Numbered from the stretch's first letter, positions 1-6,740 are shown. The stretch is DNA of 12,189 nucleotides from Pavlovales sp. CCMP2436 (GCA_026770615.1 MU631315.1:540587-552775); one strand, 5' to 3'. Notes: a model not told the origin generated them from the sequence alone. Numbers and translations: made by a program.

Positions 1-208
1 GGTGGTCGAGGGGTGCCAGCGAGTACCTCAAGTGGACAGCATCGCGCCGCTGCGAGCGCGCACACTGCGGTGGCCGCAGGAAGCAGCATCGTCGTCGTAG
101 CCTTGGTAGCCTTGAGCGGCGTCTCCGCGTGCTGCTCGCCACCGGGCGAAAAGCGCCCGTCACAGCACGTGACAGAAGCAATAGCATGGTGGCAAAGACC
201 AACATCAT
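1..208 (-). CDS. Possible secreted or plastid-targeted protein, N-terminal part only
   Basis: An open frame starts at ATG 208-206 and runs off the left edge, giving 69 codons. The start lies in a strong eukaryotic context (GCCACC before the ATG) with a second ATG directly after it. The first residues, MMLVFATMLLLLSRAVTGAF, form a short hydrophobic core followed by small residues, as in a signal peptide. Cleavage would fall near TGA/F. An aromatic F right after signal cleavage followed by an Arg/Ser-rich stretch (about residues 20-45 here) is known from bipartite plastid-targeting leaders of algae with secondary red plastids, so plastid import is possible. The remaining visible residues are basic, with several Cys, and match no family I recognise. 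The mature domain lies outside the window, so the function is unknown. The call rests on the leader and start context alone and could be a chance ORF in GC-rich DNA. Confidence 0.35.
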   Translation of the reverse strand, partial: MMLVFATMLLLLSRAVTGAFRPVASSTRRRRSRLPRLRRRCCFLRPPQCARSQRRDAVHLRYSLAPLDH

Positions 209-300
209 GGTGGCGAGCCAGGCAGCGCCCCCCTCGGGGGCCGCAGTTGCAGCTGCACGCTCGCACAGCACAGGGAGCAGCGGGGCTACGATGGCGTCAA

Positions 301-346
301 GAACTACAACTTTCAAAATGACCTGTTTTTTTGAAAGTTATAGTTC
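301..346. repeat. Imperfect inverted repeat (hairpin)
   Basis: An 18-nt left arm (301-318, starting GAACTACAACTTTC) pairs with 329-346 at 17 of 18 positions across a 10-nt loop. It sits about 95 bp upstream of the left-edge start codon in a locally AT-rich patch. A third related stretch with a T-run and GTAGTTATACG follows at about 350-370. It may be a remnant of a small fold-back element; a regulatory role cannot be shown. Confidence 0.5.
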
Positions 347-471
347 AAACGTGTTTTTTGTAGTTATACGTGCTTGTCTGCTGCGGCTGAAGCACAAGTC
401 GTTGATCACGTTTTAAAACGTGCCACTAACAGTTGGGCGGCACGCGAACCAGTCCTGTACAGGGGCCATGT

Positions 472-520
472 GGAGACCTGTCAGGGGACGGACATTTTTT
501 TATATATTTATTTACACGCG
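472..520 (-). repeat. Partial copy of dispersed repeat R1
   Basis: Positions 472-492 are the exact reverse complement of 8385-8405 (21 nt, containing CCCCTGACAGGTC). Homology continues through the TGTAAATA-type AT-rich motif to about 520. This is a truncated, inverted member of the repeat family seen more fully at 6016-6262 and 8361-8580. No reading frame is shared. Confidence 0.5.
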
Positions 521-808
521 GGGACGTCCGCGACTTCGCTCGACGCCAGGCGCCCGCGTGCTCGGTCGCTCAGGAGGCTGACATGGCATAGGAGGCTCAA
601 GAAGCATGGTCGCCGCAACGTCGGAGACACCGACAAGACGCGTGCCGGCCTATGGGGGTAATAGGGGCCTGTTTAGTTTTACGCCCTATCATTAGACCGA
701 TCAAGATACGCGGGCAAAGCCCCTCAAGACCCCCCCACGCCTGTGGCGGGTTTTCTTCTTTGGCTTCGTCTTCCTCCTCCCCCCCCCTCCCCCCCAACTT
801 GACCATAG
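521..808. other. Non-coding interval with pyrimidine tract
   Basis: I see no supported gene here. The most distinctive part is a C/T-rich tract at about 750-798, including long C-runs and CTTC repeats, just before the target duplication of MITE copy A. Short frames crossing it are low-complexity translations with no recognisable domain. Confidence 0.4.
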
Positions 809-1270
809 TGCTGGGTCGAAATCTGAATTAGTGTAGTGGCGCGATTCCGCACTGGGGAGGGGGAAAAGTGGTGGCCGGGACGAAGAAGTAGACATTGGTC
901 ACCCCTGCGCGCTAAGTGTCGATAGCTGATGTCGAATAGAGCCCTCCTCGACGGTTGGAGACCACCTCGTGTGCCTCCTAGGTGCCTCTAGGATCGACAA
1001 CATACTTCGTGTAACTAACATTTCCGATTCTCAGCGTTCGGAAGCGAAAAGAAAGTCATGGTTCCCGAATTGGTGCCGCGGAGTTTGTTGCAGATTCGTG
1101 AATGGGGCGGTGCCCCATTCACGAATCTGCAACTAACTCCGCCCCATTCACGAATCTGCAACAAACTCCGCGGCACCACCTCCGGTTCTTGAGTTGCTCC
1201 AGAGGATTTTCACCGGACTTTTTTTGATTTCCCCCCCGGACTGGCCACTAATTCGGATTTTGACCCTGCT
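809..1270. mobile_element. Non-autonomous TIR element (MITE), copy A
   Basis: The element spans 813-1266 (454 bp) and is flanked by a direct TGCT at 809-812 and 1267-1270, read as a 4-bp target-site duplication. Its ends are inverted: the left end begins GGGTCGAAATCTGAATTAGT and the right end, read on the other strand, begins GGGTCAAAATCCGAATTAGT. The whole body is similar to copy B at 5383-5756. Shared blocks include the GTGTCGATAGCT region, the ATTTCCGATTCTCAGCG region and the CACCTCCGGTTC region. There is no transposase ORF, so it must have been moved in trans. It is longer than copy B because it holds an expanded hairpin at 1072-1177. The 4-bp duplication argues against hAT (8 bp) and Tc1/mariner (TA), but the superfamily is not assigned. 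Confidence 0.85.
1072..1177. repeat. Long perfect hairpin inside MITE copy A
   Basis: The arm at 1072-1107 (36 nt) is perfectly complementary to 1142-1177. Between them, 1113-1141 is a further near-copy of the right arm (CCCCATTCACGAATCTGCAA then CTAACTCCG). The region is therefore one forward arm followed by two tandem inverted arms. Copy B keeps only one arm, near 5631-5659, so the palindrome arose by duplication and inversion within the element. The single-stranded form would fold into a strong cruciform or stem-loop. Confidence 0.85.
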
Positions 1271-1565
1271 CGAGCCAGGCGCCGGTGCACAGCGAAGCTC
1301 CCTTCAGCAAGGGGGGGTTAGATTTTACTTATATTTATTTTTGTGTTCTTTTACAAGTAGAACCTTAAATATACTGTACATCTAGACGCAGAATTTGACG
1401 GGGAACAATTTCGTTAGTGCGGTTTAACACCTAATTCTAACTAGAATGACGAAAAATTGGCCTCCGAAGTGAGGGTGGTATTTCAGCATTCGAGTCAACG
1501 TACGTCCCCTCAGCTCTTTAAGACGTGGAGGAGCGCAGATATGCCCTTCCCCCATATTGTTGGAT
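1271..1565. other. Non-coding interval, mixed AT-rich
   Basis: I see no gene. The stretch includes an AT-rich patch at 1320-1380 and a short palindrome, ATTCTA-AC-TAGAAT, near 1435-1448. On the minus strand the patch contains AATAAA, about 290 nt past the stop of the JmjC gene. It could be that gene's polyadenylation signal, but the distance makes this weak. Confidence 0.3.
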
Positions 1566-1654
1566 GGTAAATATTACAGCTGCCAGCATCTCCCGATTCC
1601 ACGGACGGCTGGTTAATATTACAGCCAGCTACCTGCCGGTTCCACGCGCGGCTG
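1566..1654. repeat. 45-bp tandem duplication over the 3' end of the JmjC gene
   Basis: Two adjacent units (1566-1610 and 1611-1654) share GGT(A/T)AATATTACAGC at their start and (A/G)TTCCACG followed by CGGCTG at their end. The second unit includes the last codons and stop of the minus-strand JmjC gene, so the short AAARGTGR tail may be a by-product of this duplication. Confidence 0.6.
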
Positions 1655-2885
1655 CCTCGCTGTGGCAGACGCAGTTGTGGCGCTTGTACAGCCCTGCGTT
1701 GTGCAGAAAGAGCAGCGTGTCATCGAGCCATTCGGCGCGCTTTTGACATTTCGACTGCACACGCACCGCGACGGATATGCTCACGGTGAGCGTGATTGTC
1801 GCGTGCCACCAGCCGGGGGGCACGGCCAGCGTATCTCCCGGGAAGAGGTCGACGGTTGCGTTGGGTAATGTGGCGAAGCCTGGGTGGGTCGACAGCATGC
1901 GCGCGCGCGCGGCCGAGTCGTTTGGCAGAGGCGGGCCGCCGAGGAAGGGGCGGGCGTCCATCGACGAGAGCTCTGCTCCATAATTGTACTTAGTGGACGG
2001 TGCGAGCTCAAGACGCGCGCTCGGTGGCCACAAGACTACGCGCTTTTTCCCATAAACCTGGTGTAAAAAGGCAGGCGATGCGTCATAATGCACGCCTGTG
2101 CCGACGCCCGCGCCGCCCATCCAGAACGCTGTCTCGAGCAGGGCGACGTCCATGGGGCGCAGCGGCGTGCGTGGAAACCAGAGAACATCCGCCCACGCGT
2201 GCATGAGCGATGGGGGTATCAGCTGCGAGGCGCGCGCGCGCGCGGCTCGTACGAGCGGGGAAAGTGGCGCGGCGGCGAGCTCGTCTGCGCTCCAGAGGCT
2301 CCCTGCAGCCGCCGAGTCGTCGTCGTCGTCCTCGAGGAACGAAGACTCCTGCAGGTAGCCCATCTGCCTGCTTCGTGAGAGAGCCGGGTGCGCCTCGTCG
2401 GCAGGGGACGCGGGTTCTGGCGAAGCGGGTTCTGGCGAAGCGAGGACCTCGTCGACAAAGCGGCGGAGCGACATGGACTCGATCCGGGTGCGGGCTTCCC
2501 AGTCGAGGCCGGTCTGTCCCCAGTAGTATACCTCGATCTCGTGATCACCATGGCGGTCTTTGAAGTATGCAGGCGTCCAGCGCGCGAGGGCCGGCCATTC
2601 ACCCATCAGGTTTGTGAGCACGACAGGTAGGTGCGTGTAGTGCGCCTGGAAGGCCTCGTCAAAGTCGCCGTCGGAGAGCGCGAGGCGCGGGATCGTGCGC
2701 CAACCCACCTCCTCCGTGGCGGGCCACGTCCAGTCAATCGCATAGCAGCGCGTTCGCGTGAACCGAGCGAGCCACACTGCGCCGAGCAGCGCAGGCACGC
2801 CCAGCACAGAGGCGCGTAGCGCGGCGCGCCACCGGCGCGCGCCGCCGCGCGACGCGCCCTGCCCGTACCGCGGCTTCTCGCCCAT
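1629..2885 (-). CDS. Membrane-anchored JmjC / cupin_8 2-oxoglutarate oxygenase-like protein
   Basis: This complete 418-residue intronless frame starts at ATG 2885-2883. The N-terminus is basic, then residues about 22-42 form a hydrophobic segment (ASVLGVPALLGAVWLA) fitting a signal anchor, which would place the catalytic part in the secretory lumen. PVVLTNLMGEWPALARWTP (about 87-105) matches the entry strand of cupin_8/JmjC folds. The Fe(II) triad is visible as H266 and D268 in TGVHYDAS and H361 in VPPGWWHATI. K280 or K281 in QVYGKKRVVLWPP is the likely 2-oxoglutarate contact. This family hydroxylates, or sometimes demethylates, proteins using 2-oxoglutarate, O2 and Fe(II); the substrate is not predictable. 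An acidic, low-complexity insert (about 150-200, with SPEPASPEPASP and DDDDD) separates the two halves. All key residues are present, so it looks functional. The lumenal topology is inferred. Confidence 0.88.
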   Translation of the reverse strand: MGEKPRYGQGASRGGARRWRAALRASVLGVPALLGAVWLARFTRTRCYAIDWTWPATEEVGWRTIPRLALSDGDFDEAFQAHYTHLPVVLTNLMGEWPALARWTPAYFKDRHGDHEIEVYYWGQTGLDWEARTRIESMSLRRFVDEVLASPEPASPEPASPADEAHPALSRSRQMGYLQESSFLEDDDDDSAAAGSLWSADELAAAPLSPLVRAARARASQLIPPSLMHAWADVLWFPRTPLRPMDVALLETAFWMGGAGVGTGVHYDASPAFLHQVYGKKRVVLWPPSARLELAPSTKYNYGAELSSMDARPFLGGPPLPNDSAARARMLSTHPGFATLPNATVDLFPGDTLAVPPGWWHATITLTVSISVAVRVQSKCQKRAEWLDDTLLFLHNAGLYKRHNCVCHSEAAARGTGR

Positions 2886-3368
2886 CCACCAGCCTCGCAG
2901 GCGCTCTCACGACGGGCAGGAGCTCCAGCTCGAACACGCTGGCCGTGCAGTTCTCCGACGGTGCCTCAGTGTGCCCGTGCACAAAGGGGTTGTTGGGTCT
3001 TGTGTGTAAATATCTACAAAAATTCGCCCTCTCCAGGGACCCGCTTGGTGACTGTAGTGTGTCACGCGCGTGAGTGGTCCGCCTCGCCCGGAGGGGGCTG
3101 GCGAGTGGCCTTGACGTGTCTACTGGCCCAAATTCGGTACGTGTGCCCATCGCGAGCCATAGAAGGCTGCCGTCGCTGCGCGCGTCCCGAGGCCGCCGCC
3201 TCCGCCTCTCCGAGCACGAGCGCCGAGAGCGGCGAGCTGGCCCGCCCGAATCAATAAATCGGCAGGCGCTTCGCACGCCCTTGCGCGCGCGCCTCTGCGC
3301 ATCTGCGCGCGGCTGCGATCTCGAGCGCCACTGACGTTGGCCCGCGCTCCTCTCTCCCTCGTGTGCAG
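2886..3368. other. Intergenic region between divergent JmjC and helicase-like sequences
   Basis: No supported gene is seen, although GC-rich open frames occur on both strands. It carries a copy of the R1 core motif at 3001-3034 (TGTGTGTAAATATCTA). A pyrimidine-rich tract ending in TGTGCAG (about 3345-3368) reads as a good splice acceptor for the helicase-like exon that follows. The JmjC promoter should lie here, but no box can be named with confidence. Confidence 0.35.
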
Positions 3369-3640
3369 CCGCGTGTCGTGATGGTGGGCATTGAGCAGCT
3401 ACCTGCGGCATGGCAGAAGCTGATCCCCGAGGGGATATTGCTGCGCTCGATGCAGCTGGAGGGGCTCTTGGCGTTGGCCTCCAAACGGGACGCGCTCATT
3501 ATCGCGAAGACGGGCGGCGGCAAGAGTCTCGTCTTCCAACTGCCCGCCGGCGCGCTCCACCAGGCGAGCCTGGCCGCAGGCGAGGCCAAGCCACCGATCG
3601 TGCTCTGCGTCGTGCCGTTCATCAGTCTAGGCGGCATCAG
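3369..3640 (+). pseudogene. RecQ-like DEAD/DEAH helicase N-terminal fragment
   Basis: From ATG 3381 the frame reads into a superfamily-2 helicase start. LLRSMQLEGLLAL has the RecQ motif-0 layout with its conserved Gln (about residue 25). IIAKTGGGKSLVFQLPA is Walker A / motif I (residues about 40-56, with GKS). IVLCVVPFISL corresponds to motif Ia. Such enzymes unwind DNA 3'-5' using ATP. After PFISLG (about 3635) the similarity stops and the frame continues with non-helicase residues. DEAH, motif III and the second RecA domain are all absent from the window. A polypyrimidine-CAG acceptor lies just upstream (3367-3368), so this may be an internal exon instead of a 5' end. I see no good GT donor at the break, which favours a deletion or truncated gene copy over splicing, but an unusual donor cannot be excluded. 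Confidence 0.55.
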
Positions 3641-3786
3641 GCGGACTGTACGGACGACTACATGCGTGAGCTCTACCACGTGGGACTGCTGGCTTGGCCC
3701 GCATATGCGCACTTTGTGGAGCGCTCAGTGGAGGGAGGCGAGGAGGACGATGTGGCTGACGATGTGGTAGGGGTGGTAGCCGCGGC
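3641..3786 (+). other. Coding-like segment in a different frame after the helicase break
   Basis: In another forward frame, from about 3641, the sequence reads DDYMRELYHVGLLAWPAYAH followed by an acidic run (VEGGEEDDVADDVV). Its G/C-rich third positions resemble real coding sequence more than the helicase frame does here. It begins where helicase similarity ends and is cut off by the AT-rich fold-back element. It could be part of the same broken gene after a frameshift or deletion, or an unrelated exon (CATCAG before it could be an acceptor, and GATGTG/GTAGGG near 3764 a donor). I recognise no family. Confidence 0.25.
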
Positions 3787-4230
3787 TTGGCATAGGCCAG
3801 ATATTTTCTATATTTTTTCCAATATTGCCAGAGAAGATTTTTTTTGCCATATTTTTGCATATATTGCCATATTTACAGTGGCAAGTTGACCAGGTAAATA
3901 TGGTAAATATATTGGCCTATATTTTCCCCATATATTTCCCAATAAGGGAATATATTGGGAAAATATATTATCCTCCTTTGTGTCCCAGGTGAGCATGGCA
4001 GCTTCCGGGAAGGCTATTCTGACGTTTCTATGGTGATAGCACGCCTGTTGGCTCTATTAAGCAATGATATGGCGATATATGCCAAATATTTGCGATATGG
4101 GAGGTATATTCACTTATCGGGCAATATATAGGAAAAATATATGCCAATATATTTGCCATATTTAGAGTGGGAGGTCGGCCAATATTAAAATCAATATATC
4201 GCCAAAAAAGCAATATCTGGCCTATGGCAA
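3787..4230. mobile_element. AT-rich fold-back (long-TIR) element
   Basis: The 19 nt at 3787-3805 (TTGGCATAGGCCAGATATT) match the reverse complement of 4212-4230 at 18 of 19 positions. Inverted similarity extends inward as weaker AT-rich blocks. GTAAATATATTGGCCTATAT on the left faces GCAAATATATTGGCATATAT read from the right, and a ...AATAAGGGAATATA block faces ...GATAAGTGAATATA. Each arm is thus roughly 180-200 bp, around a more GC-rich centre (about 3975-4060). There is no ORF of note. I could not find a clear target-site duplication. The element is strikingly AT-rich against the GC-rich surroundings and has landed beside, or in, the broken helicase sequence. A non-autonomous DNA transposon is the best reading. 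Confidence 0.75.
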
Positions 4231-4318
4231 CCTGAGCCGGAGGAAATCTTTTCATTGAATAAAATGAATAAATGTCGGCCATAGCGGCCAAAGACTGGCG
4301 CCGTGGGAGCTGGGCTAA

Positions 4319-4326
4319 TATATAAG
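4319..4326 (+). promoter_or_regulatory. TATA-box-like sequence
   Basis: TATATAAG lies just downstream of the fold-back element in otherwise GC-rich DNA. No convincing plus-strand gene starts in the next 300 bp, so this is a weak, position-unsupported promoter candidate. Confidence 0.2.
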
Positions 4327-4633
4327 TCGCCTCCAGCGTGGCCCTCTAAAGTCCGTTTTCACCTTGCGACTCATTAGTTAGAAGGAATACAGGCAGCAGC
4401 AGTCAGGCAAATCTGATGTGTGCGGCCGACGAATTTAGCCAGTGATCGCCCAGGTGGCGGGCCTACGCGGCTTCATGCCACGACCGCGTCTCTTGTCGCT
4501 GGTTGTATACGCCCTCAGCCCACTCCTCGGTGCCGTCGTCGTCTGCGCCACCGTGTGCCGCGCCGCCGCCACCGATGTTCTCCATACGCGCGCGCTATGA
4601 TGACCTTTGCGTGTCCACGCAAGGCACACATAC

Positions 4634-5067
4634 CGATATCCTGCCGCATCTTCCACAGGAGGGCGGTGCGTGCGAGCTGTTCGGAGGGAGCTTCCGTGCG
4701 CCCTCGCAGTGCGCGTGCGCCCATGCTGACGAAGTCGGCGACCATCGCCAGGTAGCGCGTCGGCGCGCCTGCCCACCGCGCCCTGCGGGTACTACCCATC
4801 GGTGTCCTTGTACCGAGTAGGGCAGAACGCGATGGTCTTGTATTCGAATAGCCGCGGTATTGCACGCCCACCCCAGTGGTCGTACTCGGCGTAAAAGTCG
4901 ACCTTCGGCCCGGGTCGCCGGCCGACTCCGCCGTAGTAGAGGTGGTAGGCCGCTGGGTTAGCGGTTTTCACACACCCCTGATCACCATGACCGGAGCCAG
5001 AGCCCTTTTTGGAGTGGTGTGCTTGGTTTGAGTTGACTGGTTGCAGTAACGGATCGGCGCCGTCGAG
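4634..5067 (-). pseudogene. Unrecognised coding-like segments broken by a frame change
   Basis: On the minus strand, 5067-4792 is open for 92 codons with no early ATG. It includes a Ser/Gly/His linker and then NPAAYHLYYGGVGRRPG and YAEYDHWGGRAIPRLFEYKT, rich in aromatic residues and ending KDTDG-stop (TAG 4794-4792). The next frame takes over at that point and reads APTRYLAMVADFVSMGARAL and then LARTALLWKMRQDI, followed by a strong splice-donor sequence GTATGT (4633-4628). The two segments look like one gene with a small indel near 4795, or two exons with an unusual junction. CAG acceptors precede the first segment (for example TGATCAG, just before GGGTGTG). I do not recognise the family. Residue composition and codon use look like real protein; the call is inference without a database match. 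Confidence 0.35.
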
Positions 5068-5175
5068 TCACCCGAGTGCAACGCAACGCACTTAAATTTT
5101 TATGCAAAAGACAACCACAAGGCCTTTATATTTTATTTGAAAAAGGCGCCAAGTTGAGATTTTGGGGGTCTACTT

Positions 5176-5278
5176 TTTTTTGCACGCGCCTGCGCCCACG
5201 AGCCCGCGCGCGCCCGCACCCGGCCCCTGTCCCTGCCCCCTATGATGCCCCATCCACACGCCCGTCCCCGCACCACCC
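5176..5278 (+). repeat. Dispersed repeat R2, copy 1 (GCACGCGCCTGCG block)
   Basis: The 30 nt at 5176-5205 are identical to 8245-8274 (a T-run, then GCACGCGCCTGCGCCCACGA). The C-rich sequence that follows stays similar up to CACGCCCGTCCCC at about 5265. The copy ends near 5278, where another repeat block (5279-5335) starts. In copy 2 this block is followed directly by R1, so copy 1 is truncated. Confidence 0.7.
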
Positions 5279-5335
5279 GACTGCGCCCGCGTGATCGCAT
5301 GACCGGGCCGCATGATCGACGCTAAGTTGATTCGG
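5279..5335 (+). repeat. 57-bp block shared with the LINE-flanking region
   Basis: About 57 nt (containing GTGATCGCATGACCGGG and ATCGACGCTAAGTTGATT) recur at 10449-10505 in the same orientation with only a few mismatches. At the second site the block lies just upstream of the minus-strand LINE-type ORF and is followed by the AT-rich island. It may be a piece of the LINE 5' part or a separate small repeat. Confidence 0.7.
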
Positions 5336-5378
5336 TCAGAGGGGGGTGATACATCAGATCTTATTATTAGCGGCTCAG

Positions 5379-5760
5379 CATGGGGTCGAAATCCGAATTA
5401 GTGGCGAGATTCCGCACTGGAAAGAGGGAAAATGGTGGCCAGGACGAAGAAATAGACATTGGCCACCCCTGCACGCTAAGTGTCGATAGCTAATGTCGAA
5501 TAGAGCCCTCCTCGACGGTCGGAGCTCACCTCGTGTGCCTCTCAGGTGCCACTGGGGTCGAGAACATACTTAATGTTACTAACATTTCCGATTCTCAGCG
5601 TTTAGAAAGTCATGGTTCCCGAAGTGATAACGCGGAGTTAGTTGCAGATTCGTGAATGGGGGGGTACCACCTCCGGTTCCTGAGTTGCTCCGGAGGAATT
5701 TCACCGGAATTTTTCCAATTTTCCCCCGGACCGGCCACTAATTTGGATTTTGACCCCATG
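5379..5760. mobile_element. Non-autonomous TIR element (MITE), copy B
   Basis: The element spans 5383-5756 (374 bp) and is flanked by direct CATG at 5379-5382 and 5757-5760. The terminal inverted repeats are GGGTCGAAATCCGAATTAGT at the left and GGGTCAAAATCCAAATTAGT read inward from the right, with about 20 of the first 23 positions matching. The interior is collinear with copy A at 813-1266 but lacks its hairpin expansion: one arm only (CGCGGAGTTAGTTGCAGATT at about 5631). No ORF. The flanks joined across the element (GCGGCTCAGCATG / GTTCA) match an uninterrupted sequence at 9307-9324, supporting a clean insertion. Confidence 0.88.
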
Positions 5761-5814
5761 GTTCATCAACAAGAGTGCTCACTCACTGACTTGGTCGACG
5801 CCAGACGTTGATCT

Positions 5815-5862
5815 GATGTATCGCAATGTATCGGATGTATCGGATGCATCGGGTGTATCGCC
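5815..5862 (+). repeat. Tandem 9-bp repeat (GATGTATCG-type)
   Basis: About five degenerate units of (G)ATGTATCG occur head to tail, with further isolated units at 5892-5908 and about 5930. The first unit, GATCTGATGTATC (5810-5822), is the exact reverse complement of GATACATCAGATC (5348-5360) on the other side of MITE copy B. Confidence 0.65.
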
Positions 5863-6015
5863 ATGCAAGGCGCCCGGAACCCAGCGTGAGAGATGTATCG
5901 CCTGTATCAAAGCTTGTTTAAATTAGTTCGATGTATCATTCGATCTGGCGTCTAACTGTCCTGAAAAGTTGTGCTGGTCTGGGCGCTGCGTCACCCATTG
6001 CCTGTTGCGTGCCTT

Positions 6016-6262
6016 AGTGTGTAAGTTTCTAGTTTAACGTCCGTCCCCGGGAGGATCTCACTGGATTTAAGTGTTGAAAAACACTCAGGTCCAGGGATCC
6101 ACCCCGAGCACACGGATACCGTCCCACCGCTGATCAGTTCAGCCACACGACGATCGCCGACTGACGACTCTCGACTGGCGCGCTGACCGACCTCCACTGC
6201 TCTCCCTCGCGTCGTCTGAAAATGCAGTACCGTCTGCGAGCGCGGCCCACCTTTGCGCATCC
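6016..6262 (+). repeat. Dispersed repeat R1, long copy 1
   Basis: This copy is collinear with 8361-8580. Both start with the AGTGT-TAA-TCTAG core and ACGTCCGTCCCC. They then share a TTGA-AAACACTC block, GAGCACACGGATACCGTCCC, ACCGCT, a GACTGACG block and a (C/G)TCTCTC...CGTCTNAAAATGCAG block. Differences are spread evenly, with no reading-frame bias, so it looks like an old non-coding repeat. The frames crossing it on the minus strand are not credible genes. Confidence 0.65.
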
Positions 6263-6740
6263 CAAACATTAGTCGGCTACGCTGGCTTGGGCGCCACCGC
6301 GCGTGCCAATGGAAGAGATATATATTCGACTCGAAGTGGTTGAGACTGTATCCGTGTCGTGCTTGAAAGGATCGCAGCAATAACTGTATTGATTCGAGTG
6401 GGTTTTAACGCAATCGGAAAGGAAAATAGATACATATATGATCCGTAGACGAAATGCCATTAAATAAAGCAGTATTTTACTAGAAATGATATCATCACAC
6501 GCTGGGCAGCTAGCAGCTGGGAGACGCCTAGGGCGTTGTTGTGCAGTGTAGCCTGGGCAGTGCAGCGTATCACAGCGCGAATCGAGTAGCGTGGGGGGGT
6601 CACCGGTCACAGGCTGACCTGCTAGCTAGGGGCTCACACCCCCGCCATGAGGACAGGCGGCGAGCACAACTTGCAAGCGCCCCCTTTACCCCGCAACCTG
6701 CCTCCCTCACCAGCCCACCGAAGGTAGAGTACCCGTTTTA
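6263..6740. other. Non-coding interval
   Basis: I see no gene. It includes an AT-rich part (about 6315-6490) and a more GC-rich part leading to the light-harvesting gene. Short open frames on either strand lack domains and coding-like composition. Confidence 0.35.

Noticed and set aside
2088..2602. Several overlapping frames opposite the JmjC gene
   Set aside because: Shadows of the JmjC coding strand; Ser/Arg-rich low-complexity products with no family.
2734..3411. Long minus-strand open frame (225 codons) overlapping the JmjC gene start
   Set aside because: Arg/Ala-rich with no domain, overlaps the well-supported JmjC N-terminus in another frame; typical of chance frames in very GC-rich DNA.
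4420..4820. Plus-strand frames after the TATA-like box as a gene
   Set aside because: Low-complexity Arg/Pro/Ala products with no domain, opposite a minus-strand segment that looks more like real coding sequence.
5991..6380. Minus-strand 129-codon frame
   Set aside because: It is formed mainly by repeat R1 read backwards; the frame is not kept in the other R1 copies.
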